Shown here: positions 31,606 through 41,000 of the stretch, in pieces
How positions within the stretch are numbered: position 1 is the stretch's first letter
How the letters are laid out: each line of letters opens with the position of its first letter
Origin: Mesostigma viride
Taxonomy: Eukaryota; Streptophyta; Mesostigmatophyceae; Mesostigmatales; Mesostigmataceae
Length of the DNA: 64,000 bases
Assembly (NCBI GenBank): GCA_009746045.1
Contig: RPFO01000418.1
Location: 84,501 to 148,500, forward strand
Direction of reading: 5' to 3'
Notes under the pieces: model-generated
The model's input: only the letters and a program-made list of their open reading frames with translations
Told to the model about the DNA's origin: nothing
Databases searched by the model: none
Translations under genes and position numbers: made by a program

Positions 31606-32819
31606 GGAAATGAATGGAGGTGGATACGTGTAGCCATGGCTGCCAATATGTACACATGACTGCGTCACGTGAGCATAAGTTGTCTCCTTGATAAGTCCTC
31701 AGCAGTGGGAGGGGAACATGGGATGGAATGGATGATGCTAGCTATATCTAGGTCCTAGTTACAGGGTTGTGGGCACCAAGGCCCGAAACGCTATGAATGC
31801 CAAACTGGGTCACAAGCGGAGCCCCCGCTGACTTGGGGGTGGTCTCCTTCATCACTACCTGCCACCTATCCTTGTGAGCCATTCTGCCTCCATACTACAG
31901 GCTACAGATAAGACAGGAGGCTGCCCGGGCGTGAGCCCGTCCCGTCCAGGGTAGCACATGTCCACGCCTAGCCTATCACGCAAAGTCCACGGATGGTGGC
32001 CCGGCCGCGCGCGGCCAGGGGCACGCCATGTGAGGACAAAACACCCGGGCTGTGCGGGCTTGGTGCCAGCTGGTCTATCTGACGTGTCTACCTGATCTGT
32101 GCGGGCCAGGTGCCCGGCTAGGCCCAGGCACCTGACAGTGCCTACTAAGAATGTGGGAAACATATGGCAAATCAGCGTACAAATCCGCATTGCTAATGTG
32201 CAAACCTAAGGGGATATGAAGTGCCTGCACAACATGATTCTCAGTGTCGGTGCTCCGGCTCCTGCCTCAGCATCCAAGTCTCGGCTCCATAGGTCGGGAT
32301 CGTCAGATCGATGACAACCTTGAAGAGGTCGCGCTTGACGATCCGGGGAAGGGCGGGGTTGCTCCACCAGCGGCGGTGGTCATGCATGGAGTTGCCCCCA
32401 CGCCATGCTTATATCTGGGTCGGCATGTCGCCCCTCGCAGTCGGGAAGCCAACTGCCTAGCAACTTGAAGTGGCCTGAAGTAGGGTAAGTAGGTGACCTC
32501 GGTGCCGTCTAAGAGGCGGAGTGGGGGCGCGGGCCCGGCCAGACCGAGGGCCAGGGCCTCCGATTTGGGGCTTATTTCTAGACCTGCAACAGCACGAGCC
32601 TCGAGCGCCAGGTAGCCCTGGCCGGCAGCCAAAGTTGGGCAGACTCCGGCTGCTCAATGAGCTCGTGATGTCGTCGGCATGAATGAGGGCAGCGAGTAAA
32701 TTCTGCCTGTTGGTCCGTCGGCCCCCCTTCCCCAAGCTCTTTTTTATCACTAGGAGAGGTGCGCGGCCAGCCAGCAGAGCAAAGTGGGCACGTGCCTGGC
32801 GCATTAATTAATTAATTAA
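31606..32819 (-). pseudogene. RT-LINE, 5'-truncated and degraded, inverted
   Basis: Minus-strand ORF2 from MRQARAHFALLAGRAPL (32804), through LIHADDI (about 32670, where Tyr of the YADD site has become His), a thumb region with frameshifts (32200-32500) and the C-terminal GLAGHLARTDQVDTSDR (about 32120), to ILxWRAPGRARPGHHPW. It closely parallels 27830-28700 in the other orientation. Its 5' break lies exactly at a (TTAA)n tract (32803-32819). The 3' end carries CACATGAC-TGC-GTCACGTG in reverse (31653-31671) and meets the copy C tail. It is inactive. Confidence 0.72.
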
Positions 32820-33347
32820 CTATTCTACACTACCACTGCTATAGTCCCCTAGGCTGGGGTCGCTGAGGGTGCTGGGGCAGCGGGGGTCGCTTGCCAGGGC
32901 TTGTGGCCGACGTAGCTAGATGGCCGCCCCCTTCCAGACTCCAGTATACTGGCTTCCCTGCCGCTGTCTCAGTGCCGGAGCCGGCTGGATCGAGGTAGGT
33001 CGGCCATAGCTCCCGTCGCCGTCATTATTGCTGCGCCAGGGTCAAGTCGTCGTCCAGAGTGTAGTGAGTCTTCTCGAGCCGCTTGCGGCGTCTGAGGAAC
33101 GAAATCTTGTCCGCCGGGTTCTCAAAGATGAGCAGCAGCGGAGGCGGTCTTGCCTTACCCCGCAAGCGGGGAAGGCGGTGGGCCTCCAGCTTGATCTCAC
33201 CAATGAGGCCCATGCGGCCAAGGATTTCTTTCTCAAACGCCTGGGCAAGCTTCACGGATTTCTCACCTTCCACCAGGTCAGCGCGTCAGATCGAAGTTCT
33301 TGACGATGACATCAAGGCTGCGCTTAATTGTCGAGATCGGCCTCCTC

Positions 33348-34962
33348 CCGTGTTGGTCTGTACGGCAGTACGGGGTACTCGGTAAAACCCTTGCGTACTG
33401 TAAAAATACAGGTTATTTGGCGAGGGGTCAAAAACACGCGAAAAAATACGCAGTACGGCATACGGGGTATTTTTGAAATTGTGGTAAAAAAGTACGGGGT
33501 ATTGTTGAGGCCAAGGCTGAAAGTACGGGGTATTCTAAGGATGTGTGGCCCTGCAGCCAACAAATGTTACTATGTACTATGCTCTCTGCTATTCATTAAT
33601 GAGCATAATGGCAGTGACTTGCCACCTGCCACACTTAGATCGACATTGCAATACTAGATCGACATTGCAATACATCCTTCAAGTACATTTGTATATTGTG
33701 GACATGCAAACTATTGACCATCTAACACCGGTCTCTTTTATTACAATGCATCATTGACAACATAATACATGATGATTGAATGGTATAATGCACCCACCAG
33801 AGCTCTGGCAGCCTCGATGCAGAGGATGTCATAGCACTATAGATGGCAGCTTCGCTGCACAATGACAACAAGTGCATGCCACGAATCCCTAAAAAATAAA
33901 ATCATTGGCAATGAACCCAGAATTGACCTTCACTGCTGCGGCAGGTCCATACTTTACCACTAGCTGCCGCGATCATGTTCTTGTACGAGGCGCTGGCGGC
34001 GACGTGAAACGGAATGCCATTCTCGTAAAAGAAAGAGGCCTGGGCAAGGCGGACTTCCTGGAGCTGCGCATTGGAAAAGCACTGTGGGATCATCTTCTGC
34101 ACTGCCTTGCCAGAGCCACAAGGGCCAGCACCCGGGGCAGCGGCAGGCAGAAGGGCCTTGGCAACGCGGGCACCGAGCACTGCCTTTTGCTCCTCCTTTT
34201 CCAACCGGGCTGCCTCGATCAGCCGCCTGAAGCCTCCCGATCAGGCCTTCTACATTCCTAGACTGCTGGCAAAATGTGGCTTCCTTGTTGGGGATGTGGC
34301 CGAGATGGCCGACAGCGCGATCCTTGCTAAAATTGCCAGGCCTGCCGAACTTGTAATCGCACAGCTTGCACGCCTGGCCACCTCTGGCCGACTACCACGT
34401 CTTCCCCACTCACGGTCTTTTCCACGTCGTCAATCAGGTGGAGGTATTGATACTCCTCTCCCCTTTTGACGACTGGAACTCTAGGCATGGTCGCCTCTTT
34501 TAGGATTGCCTAGCGCACAATACATGAACTGGCGCACCCGGCACCGGCCTCTATTTGCTTTAATTGCGTCTTCACTCTTCTGCGACTTTCTGGAAGTGCA
34601 CCCATCCCTACTAAACCTTATGATTCTGCCATGCATATGCTGTCTGTCCCCTTACAGCTTTTCTCCCGCGCAATAAAAAATCCTGTCAAAAAATGTAGAA
34701 AAAAAATGGGGAAAAAAATGTAGAAAGGCACACCGTCACACGTGTACTAGCAAGTAGCTATGCACTCGCTGCAATTTCAGCAATTTCAGTACCACTGACA
34801 GGTCTGGGCCTCTCCCCACCGCGTGACACGTCCGCGACCTCCAAAATCGGCTAAGTCCAAAGTGAAAAACAGTGAAAATCGTACGGCGTACGCGGTCGAA
34901 AGCGTCAGTACCGTGGAATACGGCGTATTTTCATACTTGAGGTGCCGTACGAACCAACACGG
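33348..34962 (-). mobile_element. hAT-superfamily DNA transposon, 1615 bp, with TIRs and 8-bp TSD
   Basis: Direct copies of GCCTCCTC flank it (33340-33347 and 34963-34970); the uninterrupted site is seen in ORF1 copy B near 11560. The ends are inverted repeats, CCGTGTTGGTCTGTACGGCA (33348-33367) against CCGTGTTGGTTCGTACGGCA (34962-34943 reversed), matching at 18 of 20. GTACGG and GTACGGGGTA motifs recur within about 200 bp of each end, as in the subterminal repeats that bind hAT transposases. The interior codes on the minus strand (next entry). At 1.6 kb it is too short for a complete hAT and is internally deleted. Confidence 0.88.
33902..34487 (-). pseudogene. hAT transposase N-terminal remnant (BED finger and following region)
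   Basis: Minus strand from about 34487: MPRVPVVKRGEEYQYLHLID, then in another frame a BED-type zinc finger, ACKLCDYKFGR with GHLGHIPNKEATFC (about 34375-34270). Then EAARLEKEEQKAVLGARVAK and QASFFYENGIPFHVAASASY (about 34210-33960), resembling the start of the region after the BED finger in plant hAT proteins. The catalytic RNase H-like core and dimerisation domain are absent. The frame changes may be short introns or decay. It is not an active transposase. Confidence 0.65.
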
Positions 34963-36109
34963 GCCTCCTCGCGGAGGTCGAGCGTTTGTTGCTTAAGCTG
35001 TGCCGCGATGGTGGAGGCGGTGGAGGTGGTGTGGTGCTTCAGCATGTCAGCCCAGGTCAGGTGGGGAGGAGCATCGCCGGCTGGGCCAGCGGCCGGGGGC
35101 TGGCTTGGCGGCAATGTCCTTCACCACCTGGGCGGTGAGGCCTGCTGCGGTGCATGTTTTGCAGGCACTCGATGGCGATGGCGTTGTCTTGTCCAGAGGC
35201 GCTTGTCGATGTCACGAAGCTGGGCGGTGATGGCGTCGGTGGTGGAGGTGGTGGAGGTGGTGGAGGTGGTGGCGGTGGAGCCGGAGGCGAGGAGGGTGGA
35301 GGTGGCGGTGGAGATGATGAAGAGGTGGGGGGGGATCTCGGTAGCCAGCGTGCTGCCCATGGCTGCCACATCTGCAGCGACGGGGGCCATGTGCTGCTCG
35401 AGGGCCTCCAAGGAGTGAGCGGATGGAGAATTCGGTCGAGGTGGTGGTGAGGGGCTTGGGGGGCCAGAGCTCCTTGAGGGAACGTCCAAGAAGGGAGAAG
35501 AGGGCGTATTGCTGAAGGCCGGTGGGGGCGGGCGGCGCTGTGGAGCTTCTCTGCCGAACAGTATTGAAAGAAGGCATTGTGGAGGTGGCCCTGGTGGTGG
35601 AGCTGCTTGCACAGTTCAATAAGCGAGGCGCGCGATCCAAAAAACACATAGCCCAGGATGCTGTCGTGGTTGAGCTTGTCAAAAAAGCCGGGCTGGCTGG
35701 CGTCAAAGTCGAACTCATCCCAGAGCGTGGGCTCTGCAGGCTCGGCAGGGCGACTGCGCTTGGGTTCAGGCGACGCGGCTAGCTGGCCGGCGAGGCGATC
35801 CCGGGGGCCGAGGCGACCACTACGGGGCTTGGCTAGTGGAACCGCTGCCTTCAGGGCCGGAGGGCGAAGCTGCAGCCGGAGCTGCAGACGTATTTTCAGG
35901 GCTTAGCGCAGCCGCCAGGCTGTGTTGCGTAGAGGAGCGTTTGCTCGTCATAACTTTGCGTAAAATGCCTTCGGGAAAATATACCAGCGTGTGCGTCTTA
36001 GAACGACGAAGCGATTGTGATACTCACGGTCGAATTTGGCGCCCAAACGTGAAAGTTATGAGCTCCGCCGTCAGCCATGGCTACCTCGTGGCTCGTGATT
36101 CATTTCCAT

Positions 36110-36205
36110 AATCCTGAACGACTCGACAAACGCAGATAAGATAACAGCAGACTCGAGCTACCATGGTCCGGATTCTTCCAGATTTCTGGCCTGCGCTGGA
36201 TGCCT
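36110..36205 (-). repeat. Dispersed repeat, second copy (see 10314-10408)
   Basis: Matches 10314-10408 over about 95 bp (CTCGAGCTACCATGGTCC and CTGGCCTGCGCTGG). It lies upstream of the minus-strand ORF1 copy D, so it may be that element's 5' UTR. Confidence 0.5.
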
Positions 36206-36296
36206 CTTTCATTTTTCTAATGAGATTACGGCATAGTACTCTGCGGGACCCCCATGTGCATGACACGCAAGTACTTACTAAATTCCACAGCTAGTC

Positions 36297-36403
36297 TAAT
36301 TAATTAATTAATTAGGCTCGTGCTCCTGTTGGGGAGTCACGGAGCATTAACCCCGCTGGATGGATTAATTAATTAAATAATAAATTAATTAATTAAGTAA
36401 TAA
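36297..36403 (-). mobile_element. SINE-like element 3' end, inverted, between two (TTAA)n tracts
   Basis: About 48 bp identical in design to 6549-6590 and 13825-13862 read in reverse. The stem-loop is at 36323-36336, with one base change in the loop side (CAACA). A (TTAA)n tail lies on its left (36297-36315) and a second (TTAA)n-rich tract (36363-36403) on its right, so it seems to have landed inside a TTAA tract. Confidence 0.65.
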
Positions 36404-36648
36404 AACGAGTCTAATGCGACCAACCCGATGAAATTCCATGGCCGGAGTCAAAAGTTATGAGCATTCTCGTACATTGCAACAGCGATATTTGCTGGGCAGG
36501 GCGGTGCCGGTATCTTCGGAAATATTGAGCGATAGCTGTAGAAAATTATATCAGCGTGTTCGTCTTCAAAAGACGAGTCTAATGCAACCAACCTGATGAA
36601 ATTTCATGGCCGGAGTCAAAAGTTATGAGCATTCTCGTACATTGCATT
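36404..36648. repeat. Imperfect direct duplication, 75-bp arms
   Basis: ACGAGTCTAATGC, then ATGGCCGGAGTCAAAAGTTA and GAGCATTCTCGTACATTGCA, occur at 36404-36478 and again at 36573-36648, separated by about 94 bp. A diverged relative of the spacer (CAGCGTGTGCGTCTT) is at 35985-36000. Confidence 0.75.
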
Positions 36649-36689
36649 CCGTCACCATCTGCCTCCATATTACAGAGCAAGGAATATCG

Positions 36690-36732
36690 ATGGATGGATG
36701 GATGGATGGATGGATGGATGGATGGATGGATG
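36690..36732. repeat. (GATG)n tetranucleotide repeat
   Basis: About eleven GATG units, next to the end of an inverted RT-LINE fragment. Confidence 0.9.
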
Positions 36733-36827
36733 GGTGCAAACAGTCCTACCGGTCTAATCTATCTACATCAGCTACCTACGACATCTATCTAACAGCATTA
36801 CATCTATCTAGACAGCCTAACGGTGCC

Positions 36828-37200
36828 CTAGGGGAGCTGTCTGGCGTGCCTCCCCCGGGTTTGCACACGCGGGCGCTTCCCCACAGGGGGGGGCTCGTTG
36901 TCCTCTATGACCTGGGCCCACTTGGCCTTGTCCATCATCTTCTTCCAAATCACGGAGAGGCCTAGGCCCCCCATGTCCTCTACTAGCTGTTCTTTGAAGG
37001 TGCGGGCCTTGCGGCGTCTAACATCAGGGGGCCCGGCCCACGTCAGGAGGTGCCGGCCAGGCTGAGCTGGTCGCAGTCCTGCGGGGGGGCCACGTGAGGT
37101 GTCTACCTGGTTGGTGCGAGCTAGGTGCCCTACTAGCTGCAGGCGCCGCTGATTAATGGTGCTGGTGATATATGGCATGCCCTGGTACAGGTCCTCATTG
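36828..37200 (-). pseudogene. RT-LINE ORF2 C-terminus, copy 3
   Basis: Minus strand: DLYQGMPYITSTINQRR (from about 37195), QLVGHLARTNQVDTSRG, GRHLLTWAGPPDVRRRKART, then [19 protein letters not shown] and EPPPVGKRP before the stop at 36828. It is the best preserved example of this C-terminal block and anchors the fragments at 10.6, 11.9, 28.5 and 32.1 kb. Upstream sequence is absent, so it is a 5'-truncated insertion. Confidence 0.7.
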
Positions 37201-37273
37201 CGCTAGTCTAAAATATGGGCCTCACTAATCGTGCACGCAAACTATGCCTACCATTCTTTATATATATTGCCCA

Positions 37274-37858
37274 CCTGCTCATCGATGTCTCCGTGGCTCG
37301 GCCGCTTTCCGGTCGCCACATCCTCCGGGCGGCTGTGGATGCCGGCGCTGCTGCCGCTGTGGCTGAGCGCGACAAGTTTGCCTCCTACGGCAATGTGGGG
37401 CCCCACCGGGTCATCCCCTTTGTCCTTGAGGAGTTCGGGGCCATGGGCCCCAAGACAGCGGAGTTTTTCCACGAGTGCTGCCAGCGCCGTGAAGACCGCC
37501 TTGACCTCGAGGGTCAGACCGCCCCGTGGTCGGCCCGCACGTGGTCCTCGTATTGGCGGCAGCGTCTGTCACTCGCCCTCACTCGCACCGTGGCTGATGT
37601 GTTATTCCGCCGCACCCGGGCCGACTTTGTCGCGACCCACGCGGTCTAGATTCCTTCCAGGCCTGCATGGTGGGCCGGCAGCGCTGTTGCTGCGTGTAGT
37701 TTTGTGATGTATAGTTAGTTGTACCTTGTGCCGCTGGCGTGATCCTTGGATGTCTGTGTCAGATTACTATTAATTTCTTCAGGGTTATTCTCCCAGTCAT
37801 CGGTTTTTTCCTTATGTTGCATGCCTATCTCACCTTCGTAATCTATCATTCTCAATGA
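37274..37858 (+). mobile_element. 5'-truncated RLE-type LINE with 14-bp TSD
   Basis: Perfect duplicates of ATATATATTGCCCA flank it (37260-37273 and 37859-37872). The 585-bp insert starts inside the nuclease domain (LLIDVSVARPL) and keeps one open frame to the stop at 37647-37649: DKFASYGNVGPHRVIPFVLE, then SARTWSSYWRQRLSLALTRT. A 209-bp 3' UTR follows. The protein part matches the end of the copy at 8376-8800. No poly-A or hairpin is evident at its 3' end. Confidence 0.88.
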
Positions 37859-38027
37859 ATATATATTGCCCATGCGGATCACCATGAAGAAGGACAACGC
37901 CCTGTAAATTATGCTTGCGTGAGGCAGTCTACATGTAAATTATTTTATTAATAATTAATTAATCACGTGCCCAATTTCAATATTTATTGTGCCCATTGCC
38001 ATATTCGATTTTGCCATCAGTGACATT

Positions 38028-41000
38028 TTAAGTGTTTTCTTGCTCGAGGTGTTGCTGCAGCTCCCTCGTCCTGTCCCGCTCATGCTCCAGCTGTGCCACT
38101 GCACGATCAACAGGAAAACACCATTATCAGGTGCACCCATTCCAGCACATACATGGCATTAGTTAGGAGACCATGTAACAAGGAAAAGTGCAACACGCAT
38201 TTTTCACAGTTACATAGTGTCCGTGAACACACGCACAATGAATATACATAGTAATGCATGGTCAGGACTTTCCACAAATATCCAAAATCAGGTGAGGGAG
38301 CCTACATGCGAAAGCTAGCTACTAGTAATAGCTAATCAGTGGGAAGCTCATCGCGAACACGACAACCTCGCAGACATCGCATATGTATCATCTCATTGCA
38401 ATTGACATGGAGGAAGGAGAGGTCGCAAAACGTGTATACTTTATGCCTTCTTGCCCTGCCATCACACTAACCTAGATCTTCATTCGTAGACTGGGCTTCC
38501 TTGAGCCGGTCCTTGAGCAATTGCACAAGCTCTTCCAATCGTTGCGTCTCCACCTCCAGCGCTCGGAAGCTTTCCTGCCCCATGCCGCCTGGATGAAGGA
38601 GCACGTGGTACAGTTTGTAGGGACACGTTACAAAGGGACTTCATGTCGTCAGTAATGACGCAAGCAGAAACCTGTGTCGCCGTGACTGGCGCATCTAGTG
38701 ACTAGCAGCAAGCACGCGGTCAACATAGGCAGGAATACCCGGAACCGAGCCAGCCATGCCATCAGGAGTAGGAAACACACCCTAGTTAACCATATGTGTC
38801 GCGAAAAAGGAACATGTCCAGCGTGTGGGGGGGGGTAATAAGGTATTTCTGGCCTCACATGTTCAAAGCGGGCATTTCAGCCTTTCACATGGGCGTGTTA
38901 GCCATTCACCAGGTTGTTACTTATGCATGTCATTGCTCACCGAAGCGTTAAGTGAGCATCGCAAAGGCTAAAGGGACAAAAATGTCGGCTAAAATCATTT
39001 TTATGGGTAAAACATTCAAAGATATCTGCACCACACTATCGTACTATACAGCCTAAACCTGCACTCAGACTGATTTGGTTACTGCGTAGGGACTGGCCAC
39101 GCTATTTCTTTTTGTTACAGCACATACCGCCAGACGGGGGTCTTTTCGCGGCACCTGCCTGCAGTGCGCAGATGATCTTCTCTTGCCTCTGCAGTTGAAC
39201 TTCCTGCAATGCATGGAACATGGCGCGCAATGAACGTGGCAGAAGAGGAAATGGCTGTGGACATGTAAGCAGTGCGAAAGATGACTGCACCGCAGAAGAC
39301 CAAAACATGACTGCATGCTTGCTGCAACGCAGACATTCACGCCAGCATGTGACAGTACTGTGTTTGCCATAAATTGTGGTTACAGTGAATATGCGGGTAG
39401 CTCTCCCAGCACACCTTTCACCATGCCATGCGATCGTTCTAGGCCGCAAGGGCGCTCCGTATAAGCAGGCTTTAAACAAGAAATATGACAGAAATTCACC
39501 CTCAAGTAAAGTGTGAACACTCCACATAATCCATGAAACACAAGTCGGTCACAGGGTCGGCAGTTTATATCAGAATGGCAATACATCATACACAGAGACC
39601 AAACGAGATGCAGTACCCAGTAGCAGAGGGCAGTACCCTACCACACACACGTCCCTCTAAAACTTTGCCTTAAAACAGGGCTGTTCCCAGGTGGCAGCGT
39701 GAGTGAGTTAGGCCATCCTGCTTGCAGACAACCGAGGCAGACAAATGTGGGGAGCAGCAAGGCAGCATGCCCACAGTCATGTAAAAAAGAAACTGGTGTC
39801 GTAGTAGCAACAACCACCATAATTTTGCAAGCTTTTGTTCTTTGTCTCAAGAATTATTTTGACGGGCACAAAACATTTGCTCCATGGCGACAATCAGCAA
39901 CCACCACGCGCCCTCCAGTGCCCCAATCCCAGGAAGATCATGTGTGCTGGCAGCTGTAAAATCACTGCCACATGGCCTACTTGCCTGCTGCGTGCATCGC
40001 TGCTGCAGCTCAAAGTGGGCGCGCGCCATGCGTTCATCCACCACACCGGCCGCCCCCTGCTGGGACGGCTGCCGGGAGTCGGGCGGCTGCCTGCCCGCCG
40101 AGGGTCGCCGGGGAGGTGTTGATGCTTCGGAGGACTGCTGGCAAGTATTGTGGAAAGACGGGGATAAGGCCCGGGGGTACAGTACGTGTGTATGTAAGGT
40201 GACTAAATGCGTGCACAAACACAAAGATTAAGTAAACAAACATTGCAAGCGTGATATGCCAACCAATTCTGCTAGCAAATACCCGGGGCTGAGTCCTGCT
40301 GTGTGGATTCCAAATGTGCGAGACAGGAAACTTTCCCTTATAAACGTAGCCATGACACCTATGTCAGTGGCCATGTTCACGGATCCATGGCTGACAACCT
40401 CCTTCTCCGGGGCATTCCATACCGATGAAGAGTCATAAAAGCCATCGCTGCATTTTTTTCTTCCGCAAAAGATACTCCCAGCCATGCAAGCCCCACCCTT
40501 GGCTCCTAAACCAACGGTGCCATCCCCCACCTAGACCCGCCATCCCCCACCTTGGATTTCCTCAGATTGTCCAACTCCTTCCTCAGCGCGTCCACCAGCT
40601 TGTCGTCAGTGGCCGCCTTGGTTAGCAGTGTCTGAAGCTTCTCTTTCAAGCTCCGCACCTGCCAGAAGACAATTGAGCAAAACATTGACACAGGCAAGAG
40701 GGACACGACAAGTATTCAGAAACTGTGAAAAATGAGATGCGCATGTGGCCAGCCATGCACTCACCATGAAGCCTCGATGGCAAGCTGGCATGGATGGTAA
40801 GGATACAAGCCTCGTGCTCGATGGCGCACCAAGGATACACAAGCCAGGCTCCAAAGCGGTGATGACACTAACAGCACCATGCCGGCCCCCAAGTGATCAA
40901 CGCCATGGATGTCAGCGTCGCACTACACTGCACATCCGCATGACACACTTTACTATGCCCCTTTTCCATGCAACTGTCTGCCTCCTCTCAATGTCCGTTC

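Larger units (their letters stand above)
32820..35900 (-). pseudogene. LINE ORF1, copy D, interrupted by a hAT transposon
   Basis: The N-terminal part (35900-34971) encodes TLWDEFDFDASQPGFFDKL, then YVFFGSRASLIELCKQLHHQ (the conserved N-terminal module). A Pro/Thr/Ser-rich region in shifting frames and WADMLKHHTTSTASTIAAQ, LDLREEA follow. After the 1615-bp insertion the frame resumes at 33339 with the RRM and C-terminal domain: KLEAHRLPRLRGKARPPPLL, NPADKISFLRRRKRL and LDDDLTLAQQ. The end of ORF1 (32940-32840) has frameshifts. Instead of a full 3' UTR there are about 45 bp and a (TTAA)n tract. It is non-functional. Confidence 0.7.
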
